From positions 53,672 to 117,671 of the forward strand of contig CAJJKN010000006.1 in assembly GCA_905188085.1 (NCBI GenBank): a stretch of 64,000 bases of DNA. The letters run 5' to 3'. The DNA comes from an uncultured Bacillota bacterium (lineage in GTDB: Bacteria; Bacillota; Clostridia; Christensenellales; QAND01). Under the pieces are notes generated by a model. The model had not been told where the DNA came from. It did no database searches and saw nothing but the letters and a program-made list of their open reading frames with translations. This document shows, piece after piece, positions 17,661-26,741 of this stretch. Position numbers and translations under genes: made by a program. Each line of letters opens with the position of its first letter. Within the stretch, counting starts at the first letter, position 1.

Positions 17661-18995
17661 ATGGGTTGTATTGTGGCAAAATTTGGCGGTAGCTCGCTGG
17701 CTACGGCCGGACAGATGAAAAAAGTGGCAGCCATTGTGCGCCAAAATCCGGATCGGCGCTATATTGTGCCGTCCGCGCCGGGCAAAGCGCCGGAATTTCA
17801 AGAAAAAGTGACCGATCTTCTCTATGGCCTGCAAAGGGCGGCCACCGAGCAGGATATGGTAACGTTTGAAATTCTGTTTAGCCAAATTGAAGCCCGCTAT
17901 CAAGCCATTGTAGACGGCCTGGGCACACAGTTTGACATCCACACGCCGCTTCAAACCGTGCGCCAAGCCATTTTGGAGGGCGGCGATGCAGACTATGCAG
18001 CCAGCCGCGGCGAATATCTAAACGGCCTGATTTTGGCGGATTTTCTGGATATTCCGTTTATTGATCCGGCCGGCGGCATTTTGTTTGACGCCAACGGCGA
18101 ATTTGACGAAAGCGGCACCCAGCTTCGTTTTTCTGCGCTGCTTCGCCGACATGAGCGCGGCGTAATTCCGGGGTTTTACGGCGTTATGCCGGGCGGGCGC
18201 ATCAAAACCTTCTCCCGCGGCGGCAGCGACATCACGGGCGCCATCGTGGCCCGTGCAGTGGGGGCGGATCTCTATGAAAACTGGACGGACGTTTCCGGCT
18301 TTTTGATGACGGATCCCCGCATTGTACACAACCCGCGCACCATTTCCAAAATTTCCTATCGCGAGCTGCGCGAGCTTTCCTATATGGGCGCTTCCGTTTT
18401 GCATGAGGACAGCATTTTCCCTGTGCAAAAGGGCGGCATTCCCATCAACGTAAAAAACACCAACGAGCCGGAGCATCCCGGCACGTTGATCGTGGCAGAG
18501 CCGGATGACGACCACGGCTGCATCACCGGCATTGCCGGCAAAAAGGGCTTTACCATCATCCACATGGAAAAAGACAAGATGAATTCCGAGCTCGGCTTTG
18601 GCCGGCGCGTGCTGTCCGTCTTTGAACAGCTCGGCATTTCCTTTGAGCATATGCCGTCCGGGATTGATACGCTGTCCGTTGTTATCTCGGATGCGCAGCT
18701 GGAAGGGCATATGACGGAGATTTTGGACCGTTTGCATCGCGATTGCCAGCCGGATCATATTGAAGTTGTCAACAACCTGGCGCTGATTGCCACGGTGGGG
18801 CACGGCATGGTACGCCGCGTGGGCATTGCCGCAACGCTGTTTACCGCGCTTTCCGAAGCGGGGGTAAATGTTCGCATGATCGATCAGGGCAGCAGCGAAA
18901 TCAACATCATTGCCGGTGTGGAATCAGACGATTTTGAAGTTGCGCTGCGCGCCGTTTATGCATGTTTTGAAAATGAAGAGGATTGGATCGATTGA
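17661..18995 (+). CDS. lysC: Aspartokinase with C-terminal ACT domains
   Basis: Phosphorylates L-aspartate at the entry to lysine, threonine and methionine biosynthesis. The kinase domain begins with VAKFGGSSLA and contains FSRGGSDITGAIVARAVGA and the NWTDVSGF-MTDPR region. Two ACT-like segments follow from about residue 300, ending GSSEINIIAGVE, which is typical of feedback-controlled enzymes. At 444 residues it resembles single-gene, YclM-type aspartokinases of Bacillus. GGGAGG lies ten bases before the ATG. Which end product inhibits it cannot be told from the sequence. Confidence 0.94.
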   Translation: MGCIVAKFGGSSLATAGQMKKVAAIVRQNPDRRYIVPSAPGKAPEFQEKVTDLLYGLQRAATEQDMVTFEILFSQIEARYQAIVDGLGTQFDIHTPLQTVRQAILEGGDADYAASRGEYLNGLILADFLDIPFIDPAGGILFDANGEFDESGTQLRFSALLRRHERGVIPGFYGVMPGGRIKTFSRGGSDITGAIVARAVGADLYENWTDVSGFLMTDPRIVHNPRTISKISYRELRELSYMGASVLHEDSIFPVQKGGIPINVKNTNEPEHPGTLIVAEPDDDHGCITGIAGKKGFTIIHMEKDKMNSELGFGRRVLSVFEQLGISFEHMPSGIDTLSVVISDAQLEGHMTEILDRLHRDCQPDHIEVVNNLALIATVGHGMVRRVGIAATLFTALSEAGVNVRMIDQGSSEINIIAGVESDDFEVALRAVYACFENEEDWID

Positions 18996-19006
18996 ATCTA
19001 ACAGCA

Positions 19007-19033
19007 AAAGCTCCCTATTCGGGAGCTTTTTTG
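19007..19033 (+). terminator. Intrinsic terminator after lysC
   Basis: AAAGCTCCC and GGGAGCTTT pair around TATTC, followed by a T run. Confidence 0.88.
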
Positions 19034-19059
19034 TTTGGATGTTTGAACTATGCTATACT
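19031..19059 (+). promoter_or_regulatory. Extended -10 promoter for the MBL hydrolase gene
   Basis: TTGTTT and TATACT are separated by 17 bases, with TG one base before the -10. The -35 overlaps the lysC terminator T run. Confidence 0.6.
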
Positions 19060-19149
19060 GGACTTGTTTTTCCCTTTATTTTTCGTAGAGGATTCATTGT
19101 TTTTTGATCTGCCGCCGGTTTGGCATATCTGATAAAGGAGCATTTTTCT

Positions 19150-19767
19150 ATGGTATCGTATAAGCAATTTATCACAGGGCAGCTTGGCACAAACTGCTAT
19201 GTTGTCTATGACGAAGAAAAAAACTGTGTGATTATCGACGGAGACGGCAACGGCCAACCCATTTTGGATTTTATCCAAAGCGAAGGGCTGCATGTGGGCA
19301 TGATTTTGCTGACCCATGCGCACTTTGATCATATGGGCGCAACGCAAACCTTTCGCAGCGCCTTTGCTTGCCCGGTAGGCATCGGCAAAGAGGATGCGCC
19401 TTTATTGGAGGATCCTTCGCAAAATCTGTCCTCCTTTTTCGGCCGGCCGCTTTCCTTTTCCGCAGACCGGCTCTTTGACGACGGCGATAGCTTTACCGTC
19501 GGCACCATGCAGTTTACCGTGCTGCATACGCCCGGCCATACAAAGGGCAGCGTTTGCTATCTGGTAGAAAATTTATTGATTTCCGGCGATACGCTGTTTG
19601 CCTGCAGCTGCGGGCGGGTGGATTTTCCCACCGGCAACGCGGCGCGGATGATGGAATCTTTGCAGCGTCTGGCCAATTTGGAAGGGGACTATACCGTGCT
19701 GCCCGGCCATGAGGGGCTGACCACGCTTTCCCGCGAACGCCGCTTAAACCCTTATTTAACCGATTAA
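19150..19767 (+). CDS. MBL-fold metallo-hydrolase, glyoxalase II-like
   Basis: A 205-residue metallo-beta-lactamase fold hydrolase. Metal ligands are seen in THAHFDHMG near residue 55, in HTPGHTKGS near 125, in SGDTLF near 145 and in the final LPGHEG. The size and motif order match hydroxyacylglutathione-hydrolase-like proteins common in Bacillota, whose real substrate is usually unknown. AAAGGAG fixes the start; the frame is open further upstream without a ribosome site. The carboxylesterase gene follows after 25 bases and probably shares the transcript. Confidence 0.85.
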   Translation: MVSYKQFITGQLGTNCYVVYDEEKNCVIIDGDGNGQPILDFIQSEGLHVGMILLTHAHFDHMGATQTFRSAFACPVGIGKEDAPLLEDPSQNLSSFFGRPLSFSADRLFDDGDSFTVGTMQFTVLHTPGHTKGSVCYLVENLLISGDTLFACSCGRVDFPTGNAARMMESLQRLANLEGDYTVLPGHEGLTTLSRERRLNPYLTD

Positions 19768-19792
19768 CGAACGCAACTAAGGAGGAAACAAA

Positions 19793-21298
19793 ATGGAGGC
19801 ACCGCGTGTTCATGTGAAAAACGGCTGGCTTTTAGGCCTTGCAAAGCCGGGCGTACAGGCGTTTTTAGGCGTGCCTTACGCCAAACCGCCGCTGGGCGAT
19901 CTGCGCTTTTTGCCGCCGCAACCCTGCGAAGATTGGCAAGGGGATTATCCTGCTACGCAATACGGCGACGGGCCCATGCAATATCCCGATTCGGATTTTA
20001 CCACTATTCCGCCCTATGCACAGGACCGTACCCTGGAGCCCCCGCAGCATTTTAGCGAAAACTGCTTAACGCTGAACATCTGGGCGCCGGAAAACAGCAG
20101 CGGACAAAAGCTTCCCGTTATTTTCTGGATCTATGGCGGCGCCTATACCATGGGCAACGCGGCCATGGCTTTATACAGCGGGGAAGCTTTGGCGCGGCAG
20201 GGCGCCGTGGTGGTCAGCGCAAATTACCGGGTCGGCGTGTTTGGCTTTTTTGCCCACCCGGATTTTCCAAAGTACGCCATCAACGCCGGCCTGCGCGATC
20301 TTTTGATGGCGCTTTGCTGGGTTCGTGAAAACATTGCTGCCTTTGGCAACGATCCGCAAAACGTAACCATTCAGGGAGAATCGGCCGGGTCGGCGGCTGT
20401 AAACACGCTGCTGGTGTGCCCGCTGGCAAAGGGATTATTCCATCGCGCGATCAGCCAGAGCTTTTCTCCTTTCAACCATGATGAATGGGCCCATGACCGG
20501 GCCGAGATGGAGCAACACACTCTTTCTTACCTACATACAATCGGGATTGAAACGCTGGAACAGGCCTATGCCGCCCCGGCAGAAGCGCTGTTGGGGAAAA
20601 AGAGCGATTATGCCGCCGCGGAGTTTTCTCCTTATGTGGATGGCGATGTGCTGCCCGAGCCGCTGGAACAGGCCTTTTTGAACGGCCATGTTCATGACGT
20701 TCCCCTCCTTTTGGGATGCACGGCCAATGAAGCGACCGTGTTGATCGGCGACCGCCGCAGCGTAACAAAAGCCAAAATAGACGCCACTTTTCAGCGCAAA
20801 TATCCACACGATTTGCAAGCGCTTTATGCGATGTATCAAAAGGATATGGAAAAAGATCCTGCGGCGGCGCTGGCCCGGTTCCGTTCGGATAACACGCTGG
20901 CCAATATGCGGTTTTACGCACAGACGTTATGCCGCTGCAATGCTTCGCCGGTATATACCTATCTGTTTTCCCGCAAACTGCCCGGGATAGACAGCGATTT
21001 TTACGGCGCGTATCACGCCAGCGAAATTCCTTATCATTTTGGCAATCTATCCGTGATTGCGCGGCCCTTTACCGAGGAAGATCATCATCTCAGCCGCGTC
21101 ATGATGTCCTACTGGCTTTCCTTTGCCAAAGACGGGCAGCCCGCAGCGCCCGGGGAACCGGCCTGGCAGCCCTATGACAAAGCAAAGGATGCGTGGATGC
21201 ATCTGGATGCCGCCTGTGCCTATGCCGGCCTGCCGGATCCTGCACGGACGGACTTTTTGCAGAATCTGTTATCGCAAAAGGTTTTGTCAAATTCTTAA
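19793..21298 (+). CDS. Type-B carboxylesterase / lipase family protein
   Basis: A 501-residue alpha/beta-hydrolase of the carboxylesterase type B family, which cleaves carboxylic esters. Landmarks are FLGVPYAKPPLGDLRF near the N-terminus, the oxyanion-hole segment WIYGGAYTMGN, the nucleophile elbow IQGESAGS (catalytic Ser) and GAYHASEIPYHFG, which supplies the likely catalytic His. There is no signal peptide, so it appears cytosolic. AAGGAGG lies eight bases before the ATG. The substrate cannot be told; p-nitrobenzyl esterase-like proteins of Bacillus have the same layout. Confidence 0.9.
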   Translation: MEAPRVHVKNGWLLGLAKPGVQAFLGVPYAKPPLGDLRFLPPQPCEDWQGDYPATQYGDGPMQYPDSDFTTIPPYAQDRTLEPPQHFSENCLTLNIWAPENSSGQKLPVIFWIYGGAYTMGNAAMALYSGEALARQGAVVVSANYRVGVFGFFAHPDFPKYAINAGLRDLLMALCWVRENIAAFGNDPQNVTIQGESAGSAAVNTLLVCPLAKGLFHRAISQSFSPFNHDEWAHDRAEMEQHTLSYLHTIGIETLEQAYAAPAEALLGKKSDYAAAEFSPYVDGDVLPEPLEQAFLNGHVHDVPLLLGCTANEATVLIGDRRSVTKAKIDATFQRKYPHDLQALYAMYQKDMEKDPAAALARFRSDNTLANMRFYAQTLCRCNASPVYTYLFSRKLPGIDSDFYGAYHASEIPYHFGNLSVIARPFTEEDHHLSRVMMSYWLSFAKDGQPAAPGEPAWQPYDKAKDAWMHLDAACAYAGLPDPARTDFLQNLLSQKVLSNS

Positions 21299-21321
21299 GC
21301 GGCTAGACATAAAAGAAAAAC

Positions 21322-21366
21322 AAAAACGGCCATGCAAGCGTTTTGCTCCTGTATGGCCGTTTTTTT
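21322..21366. terminator. Bidirectional terminator between esterase and radical SAM genes
   Basis: AAAACGGCCAT and ATGGCCGTTTT pair around a 19-base loop, with A and T runs on both sides. Confidence 0.75.
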
Positions 21367-21397
21367 AATTTTATTTTAGGTTTCGCTCTTTGCGCTT

Positions 21398-22000
21398 TTA
21401 TCCTTCCCAGTTTTCTTCATATTCGCGCACGCGCAAATTTGCGCCGCAGGACTGCGCCAGCGCCCGGGCCTTTTCAATCTCTGCTTCGCCGATGGTATCC
21501 ACCACGGTAAACACCACATGCGGCACATACAGCGCCGCTTTCTTTGCAAAATCCAGCAAAGCAGGCAGCGCCTCCAGGCCATATTGGCTATGGCATACTT
21601 GCTGATATGCCTCCGGCGTTGCGGCGTTTAGCGAAATGGAAAACGTATCGATCAATCCTTTGGCTTCCGGCGTAATATCCCGCCCGTTTGCCAAATTTCC
21701 CAGGCCGTTTGTATTCACGCGCACCGGTTTGCCTTGGCTTTTTACAAAGGCTGCCACCTCTTTCAGCGTTTCCCACGCCAGGGTAGGCTCCCCAAAGCCG
21801 CAGAACACCACTTCTTCATAAGGGGTAAGGTCCGTCATGCAATCTATCACCTGCTGCGCCGTGGGCTCCGCTTCCAGCCAAAGCCGGTGCTTGCCTACGC
21901 CTTGGTTGGTATGGCGCAGACAAAACGTGCAGTTGTTGTTGCAGCGGTTGGTCAGATTTACATAAAGACCCTTCCCATATTCGTAGACATAAGTATCCAT
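21398..22000 (-). CDS. TatD-associated radical SAM protein
   Basis: A 200-residue radical SAM protein. The cluster motif is NRCNNNCTFCLR (Cys spacing CX3CX2C) near residue 20. It is followed by the SAM-binding GFGEPTL and a strand with NTNGLGN. This small form matches the family repeatedly found beside TatD nucleases. Here it lies 13 bases downstream of tatD in a metG-tatD-radical SAM run, exactly that context. The reaction is unknown. The short C-terminus lacks the SPASM-type Cys cluster of peptide-modifying enzymes. Confidence 0.85.
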   Translation of the reverse strand: MDTYVYEYGKGLYVNLTNRCNNNCTFCLRHTNQGVGKHRLWLEAEPTAQQVIDCMTDLTPYEEVVFCGFGEPTLAWETLKEVAAFVKSQGKPVRVNTNGLGNLANGRDITPEAKGLIDTFSISLNAATPEAYQQVCHSQYGLEALPALLDFAKKAALYVPHVVFTVVDTIGEAEIEKARALAQSCGANLRVREYEENWEG

Positions 22001-22013
22001 TTATTTCATCCCT

Positions 22014-22781
22014 TTATATGCTAAATACGGCTTTTCCGTTTTCCACCGTCCGGCAAGCCACCTGCTCCGGATCCATCTGTTTGCAGCGGGCCAGCTGTTC
22101 TACCACCAGCACCACATTGGAAGGATCGTTCCGCTGCCCGCGTTTGGGCACCGGCGTTAAATACGGGCTGTCCGTTTCGCACAGCACCCGATCCATCGGC
22201 ACATAGGCGGCCACCTCTTGCAGCTTATGCGCGTTTTTAAACGTCAGCGGCCCCGCAAAGGACAGATAAAAGCCCATATCCAAATATTTTTTTGCATCCT
22301 CCAGCGAGCCTGAATAGCAATGCAAAATGCCGCGGCTTTTGCCTTTTCTATCCGTCAGCATAGACAGCGTATCCGCGTGCGCTTCGCGATCGTGGATGAT
22401 CACGGGTTTATCCAGCTGAATGGCCAGATCCAGCTGCTCTGCAAACAGGCGCTTTTGAATCTCTCTGGGCGAAAAATCATAATGATAATCCAGCCCGATT
22501 TCCCCTAAGGCCTTGCATTTTTCATCGGAAAGCAGCAGCGTTTGCAGCCGGTCCATCGCATCTGCCGGGGCATCCTGCGCTTCGTGCGGGTGAATGCCGG
22601 CCGCTGCATACAGAAAATCATGCGTCCGCGCTTGCTCGATGGCTTTTTCACTGTCCTCCAGGGTGGTGCCTGCCTCCATACAAAGGCAGACGCCCGCAGC
22701 ATGTATGCGGGCGATTACCTGTTCTCTATCCTCATCAAACGCATCGCTCAACAGATGCGCATGTGTATCAAAAACGTTCAT
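22014..22781 (-). CDS. tatD: TatD-family metal-dependent DNase / hydrolase
   Basis: A 255-residue TIM-barrel hydrolase, a metal-dependent 3'-5' DNase in characterised relatives. Motifs are FDTHAHLLS at the N-terminus, GEIGLDYHYD, PVIIHDREAH, GILHCYSG and CETDSPYLTP, which together supply the expected metal ligands. The ATG chosen sits one base after the metG stop codon, so translation is probably coupled to metG. In-frame starts upstream lie inside metG and would add non-homologous residues. Confidence 0.93.
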   Translation of the reverse strand: MNVFDTHAHLLSDAFDEDREQVIARIHAAGVCLCMEAGTTLEDSEKAIEQARTHDFLYAAAGIHPHEAQDAPADAMDRLQTLLLSDEKCKALGEIGLDYHYDFSPREIQKRLFAEQLDLAIQLDKPVIIHDREAHADTLSMLTDRKGKSRGILHCYSGSLEDAKKYLDMGFYLSFAGPLTFKNAHKLQEVAAYVPMDRVLCETDSPYLTPVPKRGQRNDPSNVVLVVEQLARCKQMDPEQVACRTVENGKAVFSI

Positions 22782-22782
22782 T

Positions 22783-24744
22783 TTACCGTACCCGTACCCC
22801 GGCCGGCAGGTTTGCATCGGATAGAATGGTGGAAACGCTGAGGTTTTCATCTGCCTCGTCCGCAGCGGACAAGATCATGCCTTCGCTTACAATGCCGCGA
22901 ATCTTGGCCGGCTTTAAGTTTGCCACGATGATCACCGTTTTGCCCACCAATGCCTGGCCGTCTCCATACCATTTGCGAATGCCGGAAACGATGGTGCGCT
23001 CTTTTTCCGTGCCGTCGTCCAGCTTAAACAGCAGCAATTTATCCGCACCTTTTACAGGTTCGCAGCTAAGCACCTTGGCCGTACGCAATTCCATCTCCAT
23101 AAATTGATCATAGGTAATGGTTTTGGCTTTCTCTTCGGCAGCGGGCTGCGGGGCGGGCTGCTCTTTTTTCTGCTGTTTTTCCGCCTTGGCCGGTTTTTCC
23201 TTTTCCTCCACAATCCGCGGGAACAGCGCCTCGCCCTTATGCACCTTGGTGCCCGGTTTCAAGCCGCCATAGGTCAAAATGGAATCCCAGATCATCAAGC
23301 TTTCATCCTCTACGCCCAGTTGCGCAAACATCTTCGGCGCCACCCGCGTCATAAACGGCGACAGGGCAATGGCGCTGATGCGCAGGCATTCCGCCAGGTT
23401 GTACATTACCGTGGCCAACCGCGGATGATCCTCTTCGTTTTTAATCAATTTCCACGGCATGGTCAAATCAATATATTTGTTGCAGGCGCCGATCAATTCA
23501 AACACGGCGGACAGCGCCTCGCTGTACGCCAGGTTTTCCATGTGCGCTTCCATTTTTTCCGGCAGGGCTTTGGCAAGCGAGAGGATGGTATCGTCTACCT
23601 CCTGTTTTTCTCCCGGCGCCGGCACGACGCCGTCAAAATATTTTCCGATCATGGAAACCGTGCGGCTCAGCAAATTGCCAAGGTCATTGGCCAAATCCGC
23701 GTTGATGCGGTTGATCAGCAAATCTTCCGAATATGTGCCGTCCGTGCCGAAGGGAAAATCACGAAGCAGGAAATAACGCACCGCATCCACGCCGTATTTA
23801 TCGCACAGCACCACAGGATCCACCACGTTGCCTTTGGATTTGCTCATCTTTCCGCCGTCAAGCACCAGCCAGCCGTGGCCGTATACCTTTTTCGGCAGTG
23901 GCAAGCCCAGCGCCTTTAGCATGATCGGCCAAATGATGGTATGGAAGCGAATGATTTCCTTGCCGACCAGATGCACATCCGCCGGCCAATATTTTTTGAA
24001 TTTGCTGTCGTCTTCGGATAAATAGCCCAGGGCGGAAATGTAGTTGGACAGCGCATCCGGCCATACATAGATCACATGCTTGGGATCAAATGGCACGGGA
24101 ATGCCCCAGTCAAAGCTTGTCCGGGAAACGGAAAGATCTTCCAGGCCGGGCAGGAGGAAGTTATTGAGCATCTCGTTGCGCCGGGACACCGGTTGAATAA
24201 AATCGGGATGGGTGTTGATATAATCAATCAGCCAATCCGCATATTTACTGAGTTTGAAAAAGTAGCTCTCTTCTTTGATCTTTTCTACCGGCCGGCCGCA
24301 ATCCGGGCATTTGCCGTCTACCAGCTGGCGCTCCAGCCAGTGGGATTCGCACGGCGAACAATACCAGCCTTCATATTCGCTTTTATAAATATCGCCCTGA
24401 TCGTACAGTTTTTGGAAAATTTTCTGTACCACGACCTGGTGCCTGTCCTGGGTGGTACGAATAAAATCATCATATTGAATATCCATCAATTCCCAGAGCT
24501 TTTGAATGTTTTCTACAATGCCGTCCACAAATTCCTGCGGCGCTTTGCCCGCTTCCTGGGCTTTGCGCTGAATTTTCTGGCCGTGTTCATCCGTGCCCGT
24601 TAAAAACATGACATCATAGCCCGTCAGCCGTTTATAGCGCGCCATCGCGTCGGCGGCCACGGTGCAATAGCTATGGCCGATATGCAGATTATCCGATGGA
24701 TAATAAATCGGCGTCGTAATATAAAATGTCTTTTTCTCGCTCAT
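22783..24744 (-). CDS. metG: Methionyl-tRNA synthetase with C-terminal tRNA-binding domain
   Basis: Class I synthetase (653 residues) that charges initiator and elongator tRNA-Met. The HIGH motif is seen in NLHIGHSY and KMSKS in KMSKSKGN. A zinc-type knuckle is CSPC followed by CPDC. After a Lys/Glu/Ala/Gln-rich linker at about residues 520-550, the last 110 residues form an EMAP/Trbp111-type tRNA-binding domain (ELRTAKVLSCEPVKGADKLL, VANLKPAKIRG). GGAGG lies 11 bases before the ATG. It heads a run with tatD and the radical SAM gene; comB upstream is only 34 bases away, so all four may share a transcript. Confidence 0.96.
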   Translation of the reverse strand: MSEKKTFYITTPIYYPSDNLHIGHSYCTVAADAMARYKRLTGYDVMFLTGTDEHGQKIQRKAQEAGKAPQEFVDGIVENIQKLWELMDIQYDDFIRTTQDRHQVVVQKIFQKLYDQGDIYKSEYEGWYCSPCESHWLERQLVDGKCPDCGRPVEKIKEESYFFKLSKYADWLIDYINTHPDFIQPVSRRNEMLNNFLLPGLEDLSVSRTSFDWGIPVPFDPKHVIYVWPDALSNYISALGYLSEDDSKFKKYWPADVHLVGKEIIRFHTIIWPIMLKALGLPLPKKVYGHGWLVLDGGKMSKSKGNVVDPVVLCDKYGVDAVRYFLLRDFPFGTDGTYSEDLLINRINADLANDLGNLLSRTVSMIGKYFDGVVPAPGEKQEVDDTILSLAKALPEKMEAHMENLAYSEALSAVFELIGACNKYIDLTMPWKLIKNEEDHPRLATVMYNLAECLRISAIALSPFMTRVAPKMFAQLGVEDESLMIWDSILTYGGLKPGTKVHKGEALFPRIVEEKEKPAKAEKQQKKEQPAPQPAAEEKAKTITYDQFMEMELRTAKVLSCEPVKGADKLLLFKLDDGTEKERTIVSGIRKWYGDGQALVGKTVIIVANLKPAKIRGIVSEGMILSAADEADENLSVSTILSDANLPAGVRVR

Positions 24745-24778
24745 CGTTTGCAATGCCTCCTGTTTTCTGTCCGTCTGT

Positions 24779-25510
24779 TTACTGTCTGGCTAAAATGATA
24801 CGATTATCCTGCACCAGCGGCAGGGCGGGCACGGTATCCTGCTGCAGGCAATAGGTTACATCCTGCCCCATGCCCAGCGCTTGTAGGTTTTGATAGCCTT
24901 TGCCGTACTGGGCCGCATGCATCAAATCCTCCCGGCTGTTTTCGTATAACACTTCACATGCATAGGCCAAATCCTCGGCCAAAATCGGCGCGCCCTGGCT
25001 TTCCTGGCGCAGGCAATGAATGATATACCCGGCAGACAGCGCATCCTCCACGGCAAATTTGCCCTCGGTGCCGGCGCATAAAAGCACGGCGTCCGTCTCG
25101 GTTTTCAAAAGTGCCCTGGCAATGGAGGTGGCGTTGATCATGGCGCCGATATAGGTGCACATGGCAGCTTCCGCTTTGCGGATTGCCAGCGTGCCGTTTG
25201 TGGTGGTTAAAATCAACGTTTTCCCGTAAATGTGTTCCGGCCCGTATTCCAGCGGAGAATTGCCAAGATCAAACCCCGGGATCTTTTGTCCGCCGCGTTC
25301 GCCGCCCAAAACCGAAACCGATTCGCCCACGGAAATGCGAAGCTGCGTAGCCTGTCCGACTTCTTCTACCGGGATCACCTGTTCACAGCCGTTGGCCAAC
25401 GCCGTGATGATGGTGCTGGTAGCGCGAAGCGTATCGATGACCACGCAGTTTTTCCCTCGCAGGTCTTTTTCTGTTACATGTGTTTGCGATGCATAAACTT
25501 CTATTTTCAT
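24779..25510 (-). CDS. comB: 2-phosphosulfolactate phosphatase family protein
   Basis: A 243-residue Mg2+-dependent acid phosphatase of the ComB family, recognised by CVVIDTLRATSTI, LGGERGGQKIPGFDLGNSP and TTTNGT. Characterised members hydrolyse 2-phosphosulfolactate to sulfolactate in coenzyme M synthesis. No other coenzyme M gene is seen here, and Bacillota carry this gene alone, so the true substrate may differ. AGAGGA precedes the ATG. The promoter upstream is an extended -10 type (TG, then TATAAT at 25566-25571). Confidence 0.85.
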   Translation of the reverse strand: MKIEVYASQTHVTEKDLRGKNCVVIDTLRATSTIITALANGCEQVIPVEEVGQATQLRISVGESVSVLGGERGGQKIPGFDLGNSPLEYGPEHIYGKTLILTTTNGTLAIRKAEAAMCTYIGAMINATSIARALLKTETDAVLLCAGTEGKFAVEDALSAGYIIHCLRQESQGAPILAEDLAYACEVLYENSREDLMHAAQYGKGYQNLQALGMGQDVTYCLQQDTVPALPLVQDNRIILARQ

Positions 25511-25565
25511 GTTCCTCTACCCCTAGCTTGCTAAGCAAGAAAACTGCAAATTAGTTCTATTGTTG

Positions 25566-25573
25566 ATTATACC
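25566..25573 (-). promoter_or_regulatory. Extended -10 promoter upstream of comB-metG
   Basis: On the minus strand TATAAT is preceded by TGG; no good -35 lies at normal spacing. A CTTGCTAAGCAAG palindrome (25527-25539) lies between it and the comB start. Confidence 0.45.
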
Positions 25574-25601
25574 ATAAGAAAACGCAATTCATACAGGACA
25601 A

Positions 25602-26111
25602 TTATGCAAATAATGCCGCGGTGAGCACCCCAACCAGGCTGCAGCACAGCGAAACCGGGATGGTATACCGCCATTTTGTGACGCCTACGGACCCAAAATA
25701 TAAAGTGGCACAATAAAACAACGTTTCGCTGGAGCCCATGATGATGCACGCAGCCCGGCCGATAGCGCTGTCCGCCCCATAGGCCATCAGCAGTTCTGCC
25801 AAAAGCGCCATCGCCCCGCCGCCGGAAAAAGGACGCAGGATCACAAGCGGCAACACCTCTGCCGGCAAATGAATCCACCCGGCGGCCGGCACCAGCAGCT
25901 TTGTAATGGCGCCCAACAGCCCGCTTTGCCTGGCCACGGCAATGGCGCTGAGCATGCAAAGCATGGTAGGGAGCACGCGCAAATATGCGGCAAAGCCTTT
26001 TTCCGCTCCCTGGATGCAGGCGTTGACGCAATCCACCTTTTTGATCATGCCATAGGCGATGATGCCGAGCATGAACACCCACACGGCATAGTTTGAAAAC
26101 AGTTCCATCAT
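25602..26111 (-). CDS. spmB: Spore maturation protein SpmB-like
   Basis: A 169-residue integral membrane protein with five to six hydrophobic segments and family features LPTMLCMLSAIAVARQSGLL, LRPFSGGGAMAL and GSSETLFYC. SpmA and SpmB contribute to spore core dehydration in Bacillus and Clostridium. Both carry the nucleoside-recognition (Gate) type fold. Two adjacent ATGs are possible. The longer form overlaps the spmA stop by four bases (ATGA), which implies coupled translation. Confidence 0.9.
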   Translation of the reverse strand: MMELFSNYAVWVFMLGIIAYGMIKKVDCVNACIQGAEKGFAAYLRVLPTMLCMLSAIAVARQSGLLGAITKLLVPAAGWIHLPAEVLPLVILRPFSGGGAMALLAELLMAYGADSAIGRAACIIMGSSETLFYCATLYFGSVGVTKWRYTIPVSLCCSLVGVLTAALFA

Positions 26112-26680
26112 TTTTTTGCCATCACCCTGCACAAAACCGCGCCCGTAAGCGTGGTACACAGCGTAGACAGCAGCATAACGCCGGTAATTCCGGCCGGGTT
26201 GGCGCTGCCTGCCGCCGCCCGCAGTGCGATGATGGATGTGGGGATCAGTTGCACACTGGAAGCATTGAGCACGATGAGGCCGATCATCTCTTGTGTGGCC
26301 GTTTGTTTATCTTTGTTTTTCTTTTGCAGCTCTTCCATGGCCGTCAGCCCCAGCGGCGTTGCGGCATTGCCCAGGCCCAGAGCATTGGCGGAAAGATTCA
26401 TACAGATGGCCTGCATAGCCGGTTCTTCTTTTTTCAAACGGAGAAAGACCGGTTTTATGATTACGGCTACAACCTTGGAAATCTTTTGGGCCAGGCCGCT
26501 TTGCGTGGCAATTTCCATCAGCCCCATATAAAACATTGTAATGCCCAGCAAAGACAGCACAAGCGATACCGCTTCTGTGGCTCCTTGCATTGCGGCCTGC
26601 GTTGCCAGCTGCGGCTGTCCGGTGGCGGCGCCGTATATTAAGCCGCCCATCAACAAAAAAATCCAAAGTGCGTTCAGCAT
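26108..26680 (-). CDS. spmA: Spore maturation protein SpmA-like
   Basis: A 190-residue membrane protein with the Gate-type pattern TMFYMGLMEIATQSGLAQ, then NLSANALGLGNAATPLGLTAMEEL and NASSVQLIPTS. It pairs with SpmB in spore maturation. AAAGGGGGC precedes the ATG chosen; the frame remains open 16 codons upstream without a ribosome site. Presence of the pair suggests a sporulating organism or recent spore-forming ancestry, but SpmAB also persist in some non-sporulating lineages. Confidence 0.9.
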   Translation of the reverse strand: MLNALWIFLLMGGLIYGAATGQPQLATQAAMQGATEAVSLVLSLLGITMFYMGLMEIATQSGLAQKISKVVAVIIKPVFLRLKKEEPAMQAICMNLSANALGLGNAATPLGLTAMEELQKKNKDKQTATQEMIGLIVLNASSVQLIPTSIIALRAAAGSANPAGITGVMLLSTLCTTLTGAVLCRVMAKK

Positions 26681-26741
26681 TTTTCCCGCCCCCTTTAAGG
26701 CAAGATATGCAAACACAGCTTTGGACATACGCTCTAGCGGC

